Assembly: GCA_025800435.1 (NCBI GenBank)
Contig: JAOXRV010000828.1
Location: 1 to 15,481 of the forward strand
Source: Cellvibrionaceae bacterium
GTDB taxonomy: Bacteria; Pseudomonadota; Gammaproteobacteria; Pseudomonadales; Cellvibrionaceae
Length of the DNA stretch: 15,481 bases
Direction of reading: 5' to 3'
Shown piece by piece: positions 1 through 7,124 of this stretch. The notes below the pieces were generated by a model, which worked only from the letters and a program-made list of their open reading frames with translations, ran no database searches and was not told the origin of the DNA. Every line of letters starts with the position of its first letter. The first letter of the stretch is position 1. A program made the translations under genes and the position numbers.

Positions 1-65
1 CTACCCGTCGATGGTGGTTGGACGGCTCAGTAGTTGTTCGAGCTTTGTTTTGTGGCTTTGGTGCC

Positions 66-180
66 GAGCCTTGTAGTGGGGGAAGGGGTTTTGGGGGACG
101 CGGTAAATACGTCCCTGTAGCTCTCGTCCGCCATCCCTGGCTCCCAAGCCTCCAAAACCCCTTCCCCCACTACAAGGCTC
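66..180 (+). repeat. Long inverted-repeat element, copy A
   Basis: Two perfectly complementary 29-base arms (66-94 and 152-180) enclose a 57-base core. The core contains a smaller hairpin made of GGGACG and CGTCCC around an AT-rich loop (about 95-115). Copy B at 303-413 has the same architecture and a related core but lies in the opposite orientation. Homology continues outside the arms: the complement of 62-73 matches 406-417 exactly, and the complement of 47-60 resembles the tandem unit found after copy B. No protein-coding signal is convincing. This looks like a dispersed intergenic palindromic element. It could also act as a strong terminator for a gene to the left of the window, although there is no T-tract. 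Confidence 0.85.
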
Positions 181-302
181 TACTAACTAGAATAATTCTG
201 GCATAGTACCAGTAGCCCCTGTTTATAGAAAATAGTGTAGATAGTAAAACCCATTACATATTATTAAGTCGCAAACACAAGATGGAATTCAAAATTGATG
301 TA
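181..302. other. AT-rich spacer between the two palindromic elements
   Basis: This stretch is visibly richer in A and T than its surroundings and has no open frame with a ribosome binding site. It is the only non-repeat sequence upstream of the response regulator gene and so the likeliest place for its promoter. I could not pick out a convincing -35/-10 pair. A small inverted repeat (CTGG, 7 bases, CCAG) lies near 199-213. Otherwise I see nothing in it. Confidence 0.4.
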
Positions 303-413
303 GAGCCTTGGGGTGGGGAGGGGGTTCTGGGGGCTTGGGAGGCAGGACGCCGGACGAGAGCCCCAAGGATGGGTTTATGCGTCCCCCAGAACCCCCTCCC
401 CACCCCAAGGCTC
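303..413 (-). repeat. Long inverted-repeat element, copy B
   Basis: Perfect 31-base arms (303-333 and 383-413) flank a 49-base core. Read on the minus strand, the core aligns with that of copy A, including the shared GACGAGAGC and GGCTTGGGAG blocks seen on the plus strand of B. The arms differ from those of copy A at several positions and by an indel, yet each copy stays perfectly self-complementary. The arms have therefore changed together. The right end runs directly into the tandem repeats at 420-496. Confidence 0.85.
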
Positions 414-419
414 GGCAGC

Positions 420-496
420 GAAGCCCTTAAAAACCGAAGCCCTTAAAAACCGAAGCCACCAAAACCGAAGCCACCAAAACCGAAGTCACTAAAAAC
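420..496 (+). repeat. Five short tandem repeats abutting the palindromic element
   Basis: Two 16-base units GAAGCCCTTAAAAACC (420-435, 436-451) are followed by two 15-base units GAAGCCACCAAAACC (452-466, 467-481) and a degenerate fifth unit (482-496). There are no spacers, so this is not a CRISPR array. The tract ends 16 bases before the response regulator start and would lie in its leader. Read in that gene's frame, it is open from a stop at 444-446 and would encode a Lys/Pro-rich peptide, but no in-frame start codon is present. Confidence 0.85.
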
Positions 497-512
497 AGCA
501 GCCATTTTTGCC

Positions 513-1145
513 ATGATCAAAATTATCATTGCCGACGACCATCCCTTGTATCGCACCGCCCTGGTGCAAACCTTGCCCCAGGCATTTAGCGATGATGAGG
601 TGGTGGTGCTTGAGGCCCAGACAGTGGCCGAGGTGCATCACCTGCTGGAATCCGAGGAAGAGGTGGATTTAATTCTACTGGATCTACAAATGCCGGGGGC
701 CCAAGGCTTTTCTGGCCTGGTCAATCTGCGCGGCTGCTACCCCGAGATTCCGGTGGCAATGGTATCGGGTAATGATTCGCTGGAAGTGCGTAAAAAGGCC
801 GCGGCGTTTGGGGCGGCGGGGTTTATTTCTAAATCCTGTGAAACCGCCGTGCTGTTACAAGCTATGCAAGATTTGCTGGCGGGTAAACACTGGTTTGAAG
901 ACCTTAGCGAAGCCGATAATCAAAATGGTGATAGCGATATGGCCGAGCGGGTGGCCAGTTTAACCCCGCATCAGTTTCGAGTCTTCTCGATGATTGCCCA
1001 GGGCTTGCTTAACAAACAGATCGCCTATGAGTTGGGTATTTCAGAACCCACGGTTAAATCCCATGTGACCGCCATCTTTCGCAAGCTGGGCGTGCGCAAG
1101 CGCACCGAAGTGATTATTGTCGCCAATGCCTTAGGGTCCCGCTGA
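513..1145 (+). CDS. crbR: NarL/LuxR-family response regulator, CrbR-like
   Basis: A 210-residue cytoplasmic transcription factor. The receiver domain (about 1-120) has the acidic pair D8-D9, phospho-acceptor D57 in the motif LLDLQMPG, switch residue S85 and conserved K107. A LuxR/NarL helix-turn-helix (about 148-205) carries the signature running from LTPHQF to NKQIAYELGISEPTVKSH. Length and sequence style fit CrbR (also called ErdR), which in other gammaproteobacteria activates acetyl-CoA synthetase and acetate use under the kinase CrbS. A CrbS-like kinase lies just downstream on the other strand, stop codons 18 bp apart, which supports the pairing. The start is fixed by the receiver domain beginning at once (MIKIIIADDHP). 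No clear Shine-Dalgarno is visible, and the leader is made of tandem repeats. Family is certain; the CrbR assignment is likely. Confidence 0.8.
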   Translation: MIKIIIADDHPLYRTALVQTLPQAFSDDEVVVLEAQTVAEVHHLLESEEEVDLILLDLQMPGAQGFSGLVNLRGCYPEIPVAMVSGNDSLEVRKKAAAFGAAGFISKSCETAVLLQAMQDLLAGKHWFEDLSEADNQNGDSDMAERVASLTPHQFRVFSMIAQGLLNKQIAYELGISEPTVKSHVTAIFRKLGVRKRTEVIIVANALGSR

Positions 1146-1163
1146 GCATCATCGAGTTCAGGT

Positions 1164-4100
1164 TTATAAACTGCGCGATAATTTATCGATCAAAGCCCGC
1201 AGCGCCGCCGGTTTTACCGGCTTTTTTAAATAGTAATAGCCATTGCTTTGTGCCTGCCGCTTGACCTCATCGGTGCGGTCGGCAGAGATAATAATGGCTG
1301 TCAGTTTCCGGCCCCAGTGCTGCTGCAGTTGCCGTAACCACTGCAGGCCATTTTCGTTATTGTCTAAGTGATAGTCAGCCAAAATGATATGAGGTTGCGG
1401 GCCTTTACAGATATTCTCAATGCTGTCGCCGTGGCGCAGTTTAATACCCCACTGCTCGAACAAGGCGCCCATGGCGGCGACGATATTACCATCGTTTTCA
1501 ATCAGTAAAATATCTGTACTGCTGTGGCTATTAGCTTGCGTTGGGGCCGCTGGTGTTATGGCTAAGGTGGGTATCTGGGATTGCTCAGCTCTGGGTACCA
1601 TAACCCTAAACACGCTGCCCTGGCCCGGCAGAGATTGGTAGCTAACTGGGTGTTCGAGCAGCTCACACAGGCGTTTTACCGTGGCCAGGCCCAGGCCCGA
1701 GCCTTCATCACCCTGGGTGTTTAAGCGTTTAAACTCCCCAAAAATATCATCGCCGCTATCGGTGGGAATGCCGATACCCGTATCCCACACCTCAAAACAC
1801 ATATACTTGCCGCGGCGGCGGGCGGCAATGAGTACCACACCGCTCTGGGTGTAGCGGATGGCATTGGCAACCAGGTTTTGCAATATCCGCAGCAGCAATT
1901 TGGGGTCGCTATTGATAATTTCATCACTCGGACGACAGCGCAGTTGCAAGCCCTTTTGTTCGGCGCTCAAGTGAAAGTCGTTATTGAGGCTGTGCAGTAT
2001 ATCGTTGCAGCTAAAGACTTTGCGCTCGGCCACAATCGCACCGGCGTCGAGTTTGGCAATATTGAGTAACTCCGCAATTAAGTGCTCGGCCGATTGAATT
2101 GAGTGGGCGATGCGATTTAAGGTTTCGCTGTCTTGCCCATCGCCGCTATTTTTTTGCAGCAGGGCTTCGGTAAACAAGCGGGCGGCATTTAAGGGTTGGG
2201 CCAAGTCGTGGCCGGCCGCGGCTAAAAATCGGGTTTTACTGTGATTGGCCTGGGCCAATAGCTCATTGCTGTGGCTTAGCTCGGCGGTGCGCGTCGCCAC
2301 TTTTTGCTCCAGCGAACTCTTGTGTTCGGTCAGCTCGGTCAAGGCGCGGCGATAGTCGCTGATATCGGTGTAGGTGGTTACATAGCCGCCGTCGGGCAGC
2401 GGGGTGCCGCGTATTTCCAGTACCGTATTATCGCCCCGGTGGCGTTCGAATACATAGGGCTGGCGCGCATTTAAGTGGGCCAGGCGTTTATCAATATGAC
2501 TTTGCACTGAGCCCGGGCCGCAGTGGCCGCGCTGTGCGTTGTAGCGCACTAAATCCGCCACTGGCCGGCCCACATGAATCAGCTGTTGGGGGTAGTCAAA
2601 CAGCTCTAGGTAGCGGCGGTTCCAGGCCACCAGCTGTTTATTGGCATCCACCACGCTGATACCCTGGCTAATACTGTCGATACTGGCTTGCAAGGTGCTG
2701 CGGCTAAACTGAAAAATCTGCGAGGTCTCTTGCAGCAGTTCTAAATCTGAGTGCAGGGTAGTGTGCTGGTGGGCACTGGCGTATTGGATAATATGGCGGG
2801 CGCTGACACTGCCGATTACCCCGGCCAATAATTTCTCAACATAATCGATCAGGGCGCTGCTGGCCAAATCGTTTTTATGTTCGCCAATATTTTGATCGCC
2901 CTGTTTGGTGGTAAATTGGTCCAGCGCTAACTGGGCCTGCTCCTGGCCGAGAAAACTGCCGGCCAGTTGCAGCAGTTGCTCGCGGCTGATTACCCGCTCG
3001 GGCAGGGCGCCCTCCTGCTGGCGTACATACCACAAGCTTAACAAAACAAATAAAATACTATTGCCCAGTAGGCTCCAGAGTACCCCGTTGCTGATTGAAG
3101 ACAGCTTACTAAAACCAAATAGCTGTTCTGGGCGCAGCCACTCAATACCCCAGGGGCCCTGATCAATAAACTGGCTATCGACCCAGCCGGCCAGGCCAAA
3201 GGCCGGCAGTAATAGCGTGTAGGCCCAGATGGCAAAACCCAGCAGTAAACCGGCCAGTGCGGCTTTGGCCCGGCGCTTTTGCCAAAACAGCGCGGCGATT
3301 AGGGCCGGGGCAAACTGAGCCACTAAGGTCATGGATAATAAGCCGATAGAGCCTAGCGCCTCGTTGGAGCCGAGCCAGCGGTAATAGCCGTAGGCCAGGC
3401 TCAATAGGCCGATGATGGCTAAGCGTCGAATAATGCGCAAGCTGCCGCTGAGATCGGATTGGCGCGCCAGGGCGCCGCTGCGCATCAGCGCCGGCATAAC
3501 GATCTCATTACAGATCATAATAGAGACGGCCACACAGGCCACAATCACCATGGAACTGCCGGCCGATAAGCCGCCCAAATACACCAGCGTGGCCAGGCTT
3601 TGCTGATCGTGTTGCAGGGGCAGTAGCAGGGCAAATTTTTCAGGACTTAGGGATTGGCCCTGCAGCAGGATCAAACCGCCGTAGGCGATCGGCAAAATAG
3701 CCAGACCGAATACCGCCAGGTACAGCCATAAAACTCGTGCGGCGGGTTTTAGGTCGTCTTCGCTGCGGCTTTCGACCACCAGCGCGTGGAACTGGCGCGG
3801 CAGGCAGATAATCGCCGCTGCCCCCAATACCAGGGCCGCGCTAAACCCCTGGTCGTCCCGGCGGCTGGCGATAATTTGCTGTACATAACCATCGCTCTGT
3901 ACTTGCTGCCACAAATGCCAGGGGTTGTCGAAGTAAACAAAACAGACAAACACCGCCAGTAAAATAAACACCGCCAGCTTGATTATCGATTCAAACGCGA
4001 TCGCCAGCATCAGGCCGTCGTGGTGCTCCTTGCGGTCGATATGGCGGGTGCCAAATAAAATGGTAAACAGAGCCAGCGCCAGGGCGGTGTAAAAAGCCGC

Positions 4101-4586
4101 ATCCTGCCAGGGGCTGGCACCACCGCTTAGGCCGCTGCCGGTGAGGGTAATAAAGCTGCCGCTAATGGCCTTGAGCTGTAGTGAGATATAGGGCAGTAGG
4201 GCGATAACCGAGATGGCGGTGACCGCGATCGACAGCCATTGCGAGCCGCCGTAGCGGCTGCCCAGAAAGTCGGCGATGGAGGTGCTGTTTTCGGCCTTGC
4301 TGATGCGAATAATCCTGCGCACCAAGGGGGCCGCCAGTACCAATGTGACAAAGGCGCCAATAAAGGTCGGCGGAAATAGCCAGCCATTGTAGACCGCCTG
4401 GCTGGTGGTGCCGTAGAAGCTCCAGGCGGTGCAGTAGATAGTGAGCGATAGACCGATTACCCAGGGCTTGACCCGCTCTAACCAGGCCTTGGGCGCACGA
4501 TCGCCGAGGTAGGCCACTATGAATAGACACAGTAGATAGAACAGCGACAGTAGGGATAGAAAACTGGCGTCGAGGCGCTCGGGCAT
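1164..4586 (-). CDS. crbS: Hybrid sensor histidine kinase with symporter-like sensor, CrbS-like
   Basis: An 1140-residue membrane kinase. Residues 1-520 form about 13 hydrophobic segments resembling the sodium/solute symporter (SLC5) family. A STAC-like linker follows (about 530-615), then a PAS domain (about 634-750), a short coiled coil (745-785) and a HisKA domain with phospho-acceptor H793 in AAGHDLAQPLN. The ATPase domain has N908, D935-TG and G962-SGLG. A C-terminal receiver (1025-1140) has D1071, S1101 and K1122. This order and length match CrbS/MxtR-type kinases, which control acetate-responsive genes through a LuxR-type regulator. The convergent gene at 513-1145 is the obvious partner. 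The receiver's acidic cluster reads E-N-D (1030-1032) rather than the usual D-D. No Shine-Dalgarno precedes the ATG. Domain identity is certain; the ligand is unknown, with a short-chain carboxylate an inference. Confidence 0.88.
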   Translation of the reverse strand: MPERLDASFLSLLSLFYLLCLFIVAYLGDRAPKAWLERVKPWVIGLSLTIYCTAWSFYGTTSQAVYNGWLFPPTFIGAFVTLVLAAPLVRRIIRISKAENSTSIADFLGSRYGGSQWLSIAVTAISVIALLPYISLQLKAISGSFITLTGSGLSGGASPWQDAAFYTALALALFTILFGTRHIDRKEHHDGLMLAIAFESIIKLAVFILLAVFVCFVYFDNPWHLWQQVQSDGYVQQIIASRRDDQGFSAALVLGAAAIICLPRQFHALVVESRSEDDLKPAARVLWLYLAVFGLAILPIAYGGLILLQGQSLSPEKFALLLPLQHDQQSLATLVYLGGLSAGSSMVIVACVAVSIMICNEIVMPALMRSGALARQSDLSGSLRIIRRLAIIGLLSLAYGYYRWLGSNEALGSIGLLSMTLVAQFAPALIAALFWQKRRAKAALAGLLLGFAIWAYTLLLPAFGLAGWVDSQFIDQGPWGIEWLRPEQLFGFSKLSSISNGVLWSLLGNSILFVLLSLWYVRQQEGALPERVISREQLLQLAGSFLGQEQAQLALDQFTTKQGDQNIGEHKNDLASSALIDYVEKLLAGVIGSVSARHIIQYASAHQHTTLHSDLELLQETSQIFQFSRSTLQASIDSISQGISVVDANKQLVAWNRRYLELFDYPQQLIHVGRPVADLVRYNAQRGHCGPGSVQSHIDKRLAHLNARQPYVFERHRGDNTVLEIRGTPLPDGGYVTTYTDISDYRRALTELTEHKSSLEQKVATRTAELSHSNELLAQANHSKTRFLAAAGHDLAQPLNAARLFTEALLQKNSGDGQDSETLNRIAHSIQSAEHLIAELLNIAKLDAGAIVAERKVFSCNDILHSLNNDFHLSAEQKGLQLRCRPSDEIINSDPKLLLRILQNLVANAIRYTQSGVVLIAARRRGKYMCFEVWDTGIGIPTDSGDDIFGEFKRLNTQGDEGSGLGLATVKRLCELLEHPVSYQSLPGQGSVFRVMVPRAEQSQIPTLAITPAAPTQANSHSSTDILLIENDGNIVAAMGALFEQWGIKLRHGDSIENICKGPQPHIILADYHLDNNENGLQWLRQLQQHWGRKLTAIIISADRTDEVKRQAQSNGYYYLKKPVKPAALRALIDKLSRSL

Positions 4587-4596
4587 AGGCGCAAAT

Positions 4597-4602
4597 ATTA
4601 TA
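4597..4602 (-). promoter_or_regulatory. Possible -10 box for the sensor kinase gene
   Basis: The minus strand reads TATAAT here, a perfect consensus, ending 10 bases before the kinase ATG. A normal start point would leave a leader of only about four bases, which agrees with the lack of a Shine-Dalgarno site. The hexamer 17 bases upstream (TAGTGC) is a poor -35 match, so this may be chance. Confidence 0.3.
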
Positions 4603-4657
4603 GGTCTGTTAGTTTTGTAGCACTATCTTAGCGCTTTTTCGGCCTATAATGAAAATT

Positions 4658-5842
4658 TTAGGATATTTGTTCTTCAGAGTTACCCTTGTTAAAGCCATAT
4701 ATAAATACAATAGCGAAGCCATATATTCCTTGACTTAACTCGCTACCAAAGAGCTCTGAATTGAAAAAACAATAGACAGCTAAAAGCAGTAGAAGCGATA
4801 AGCCCAGTGAGCTTTGGTAGCTCCTATTTTGCAGCGCAGTAGCAACAATAAACGCGAAGTATGCCATAAAGCCAATGAGCCCAACAATGCCGGCCCTAAG
4901 GGTGATGTTGAGATAAGTGTTGTGCGGGCCTGAGACCTCTGGGAATTTTTGATAGAGCGCTATGGGTTGCCCAAACATTAACCTCCCCTTTAGCTGTTGA
5001 ATGTAGTGTTGCCAGATGTCGATCCTTTGTTCGCTTTCTAGCTGTGTGTCCAATCGTGACAGGATAATGTCAGAGTTACTGTACAGCAGTACTATAAAGA
5101 CCATAGCCAGTGCCAGCGGCAGAGCTATTAGTTGCAATTTGCTGAACTGATGGTTTATTAGCCTGTTGCGTTCAAGAATGATGAATAGTACCAGTGCTGC
5201 GATACCACCAAGCCAAGCGCTTCTTGCACCAGATGCTACCCAGCAATGGCTCAGCAGTATAAGTACTGCTAGCCACAGCACAAGCTGGGCTAAGGTATTG
5301 GTCTTTATCAGTTTGGCAAAGCAAATAATCCAGGCCATCGCTAGCAGTGCACCAAATGGATTGGGGTTTGCCATTACACCTGACATTCTCGAATTCCATT
5401 TGGTAGTAAAAAAGGACAAATCGTGCTCTAGAACACCGCTGATGGCATAAATGACAGCTGAGCACAGAATAAATGTAGTTAAAGTTCTAAATTTTATTCT
5501 GAGTAGTTGGACAGTAAGTGCCAGGCTGGGGGGTAGTAGGCAGAGTCGCCAAAAAATTTCAAAGCTATCTTTGCTGATTTGGTAATCGCCCTCTGCTAGC
5601 TGTAGTAGTTCTCTTGTGAAAACAAACAGAACCAGCCCCAAGGTGGAATAAACAATAATGTGTTTATATTCTCTGAATAATGCGTTTCGGGTTTTCTGTA
5701 CGAGCAAAATTGAAATTGGAATTAAGTATATGCTGAGTTGATAAGGGGCCCCCTTTAATGGGAAGCTAAAAAGCCAAAGGCCGAGCAAGGCACCAAGATA
5801 AACTTGGTGCCGATAAGATAGTTTGCTGTATTCGGTCGGCAA
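4658..5842 (-). CDS. O-antigen ligase/polymerase-like membrane protein (Wzy_C family)
   Basis: A 394-residue inner-membrane protein with about 11-12 hydrophobic segments. Family marks are GVMANPNPFGALLAM (155-169), SGARSAW with R207, a polar periplasmic loop with RIDIW (R273), and GPHNTYLNITLRAG with H307. These match the O-antigen ligase/polymerase superfamily (PF04932), which joins undecaprenyl-linked glycans to lipid A core, to each other or to protein. Sequence alone cannot separate WaaL, Wzy and PglL types. The start is an unusual TTG (5840-5842), chosen because AAAGG lies 8 bases upstream and no other start precedes the first membrane segment. It follows the glycosyltransferase stop by 16 bp, so the two genes are probably co-transcribed. 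Base composition is clearly more AT-rich than the flanking kinase and hydrolase genes, suggesting transfer. Confidence 0.82.
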   Translation of the reverse strand: MPTEYSKLSYRHQVYLGALLGLWLFSFPLKGAPYQLSIYLIPISILLVQKTRNALFREYKHIIVYSTLGLVLFVFTRELLQLAEGDYQISKDSFEIFWRLCLLPPSLALTVQLLRIKFRTLTTFILCSAVIYAISGVLEHDLSFFTTKWNSRMSGVMANPNPFGALLAMAWIICFAKLIKTNTLAQLVLWLAVLILLSHCWVASGARSAWLGGIAALVLFIILERNRLINHQFSKLQLIALPLALAMVFIVLLYSNSDIILSRLDTQLESEQRIDIWQHYIQQLKGRLMFGQPIALYQKFPEVSGPHNTYLNITLRAGIVGLIGFMAYFAFIVATALQNRSYQSSLGLSLLLLLAVYCFFNSELFGSELSQGIYGFAIVFIYGFNKGNSEEQIS

Positions 5843-5858
5843 AGTGGTCGCCTTTATA

Positions 5859-6890
5859 CTAATTGCTGGTGATGCTGGGGTAGCTTAGGAAATCATCGGC
5901 TGCATGGTGAATGCTATCTAAAATATACTGGCAAACCCTTTGGTTGTTGTAGTCGTTATGAGTTCGTTGCCAGCCTCTTTGTGCAAGTGTGGTTCTATAA
6001 TTTTCATCCATTATCAGTTTTTCTAGCTGATTCATCATGGAGTCTTTATCGCTGAAGTATGCCACTTCATCTTCATTATAGAGTTTATCCATTCCCGGTG
6101 TTCGGGGTGTTAGGCAAGCAAGGCCGTTGCCGCAAATTTGAGCCATTCGGTCTGAGGAGTACAAGTAGGTGTTGGTGTACTGGCTGTAGTTTAGTCCTAT
6201 GGCTGATCTGGAAAGCAGTTCAATAAACTCAGAACCGCTAGCTGCGGGGGTGTTTCCGATGCCGCGTACGCAGAAGTTAATATTTTTGAAAGTGTTGTTA
6301 ATCTCTGCCACTAAAGCCTCTCGGTCGGGGGTGCTGCTAGCCATATAGCAAAGGTCGTATTGGCAATTTTGGGCAAAAGCTCTTCCGGTTTCTATGCTGG
6401 GGTCCACTATGTTGGGGATAAATTCAACTTTACAGTTGCGGTTGAGTTCTTTTAGTGGGTCGAGGACACTGCCGCCACTAGTAACAAAAAAACCATCCAG
6501 AAAAGGAAGCTTTTCTTCGACCCCTTTGCGCTGCCAGCTGAAGGTGGCGGTGTCAGCTGCTAGTGTATCTACATACCACATGGCGATCTTTACATCGGGG
6601 AGTAGCTCGCGTATGCGCTGAAGCGTTTCTGGGCTTACTATTTCGGTGTGGCTCAGTAGAACTAAATCTGGCTTAAGCTCATTGGCTATTGTAATTAGTT
6701 TTTTATTGAGTTTATTGATGCCGCCACGTTTGCTTCTAAATGGGCTTAAATAGCGCGCCAAAAATCGGTAGCTGGCGCTGTATACAAAGTGGCCATTTCT
6801 GATCATTCCGTTGCTTATTTTTCGATCTGTGGCGTAGTATCTACTGGCCCATTTTTGTTCATTGTAGTTGCAGATATGTAAGATTTTCAT
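5859..6890 (-). CDS. CgeB-like family glycosyltransferase
   Basis: With the start I prefer, a 343-residue soluble GT-B-fold protein. The N-terminus MKILHICNYNEQ is a typical first strand. The C-terminal half (about 215-330) carries the pattern of glycosyl transferases group 1 (PF13524): SSDRMAQICGNGLACLTPR (245-263), then YNEDEVAYFSD and a helix ending in RGWQRTHNDY. It probably transfers a sugar from a nucleotide donor during surface glycan synthesis, in line with the O-antigen-ligase-like gene 16 bp downstream. The open frame reaches back to 6956, but the extra 22 residues would start inside the -35 box of a good promoter. The start at 6890 has AAGGG about 7 bases upstream. The sequence is AT-rich relative to its neighbours. 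Donor and acceptor cannot be told. Confidence 0.8.
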   Translation of the reverse strand: MKILHICNYNEQKWASRYYATDRKISNGMIRNGHFVYSASYRFLARYLSPFRSKRGGINKLNKKLITIANELKPDLVLLSHTEIVSPETLQRIRELLPDVKIAMWYVDTLAADTATFSWQRKGVEEKLPFLDGFFVTSGGSVLDPLKELNRNCKVEFIPNIVDPSIETGRAFAQNCQYDLCYMASSTPDREALVAEINNTFKNINFCVRGIGNTPAASGSEFIELLSRSAIGLNYSQYTNTYLYSSDRMAQICGNGLACLTPRTPGMDKLYNEDEVAYFSDKDSMMNQLEKLIMDENYRTTLAQRGWQRTHNDYNNQRVCQYILDSIHHAADDFLSYPSITSN

Positions 6891-6927
6891 TCTCGACCCT
6901 TGAGAAGTAGGTACCCTAAACAGTGCC

Positions 6928-6956
6928 ATCATAGCAAGGCTAATAGCGGATACCAA
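6928..6956 (-). promoter_or_regulatory. Promoter of the glycosyltransferase-ligase cassette
   Basis: On the minus strand TTGGTA (6956-6951) and TATGAT (6933-6928) are separated by exactly 17 bases, a near-consensus sigma-70 promoter. The predicted start point near 6921 gives a leader of about 31 bases to the ATG at 6890, with AAGGG in between. The -35 hexamer overlaps the edge of the palindromic repeat at 6956-7124, so the repeat may have created or moved this promoter. Confidence 0.6.
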
Positions 6957-7124
6957 GGGTACCTCTGAATAACTCGGTGGCGCTCAGGCCTTGAGGCAAA
7001 TGCGCTAGCAAGGCGCTCGCTCGAAGGCATGCTGGGCGCACGTTGAGAGTGAGCAACGCCGCTAGCGCATTTGTCTCAAGGCCCCGCAGAGCGGGCCCTA
7101 AAACGCATATCTGCGGTGCCCTAG
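6956..7124. repeat. MITE-like palindromic repeat element
   Basis: A 23-base arm at 6987-7009 pairs with 7061-7083 with one mismatch. The inner flanks (GGCG near 7012, CGCC near 7057) extend the stem. The outer ends are also imperfect inverted repeats: AGGGTACCTCTGA at 6956 compared with AGGGCACCGCAGA read from 7122 on the minus strand. A small hairpin (CCCGC, AGA, GCGGG) sits at about 7083-7095. No transposase is encoded. The element fills the gap between hydrolase and glycosyltransferase, includes the hydrolase TAG stop (7121-7123) at its edge, and probably folds as a terminator-like RNA. The short open frame across it (6940-7149) is not believed to be a gene. Confidence 0.75.

Noticed and set aside
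18..206. 62-codon open frame over the left palindromic element
   Set aside because: It lies across the inverted-repeat arms, has no ribosome binding site, and its composition follows the repeat rather than a protein.
420..496. CRISPR array
   Set aside because: The 15-16 base units are head to tail with no spacers, and no cas genes are present.
6956..7124. Complete insertion sequence
   Set aside because: At about 170 bp with no transposase it can be at most a non-autonomous element.
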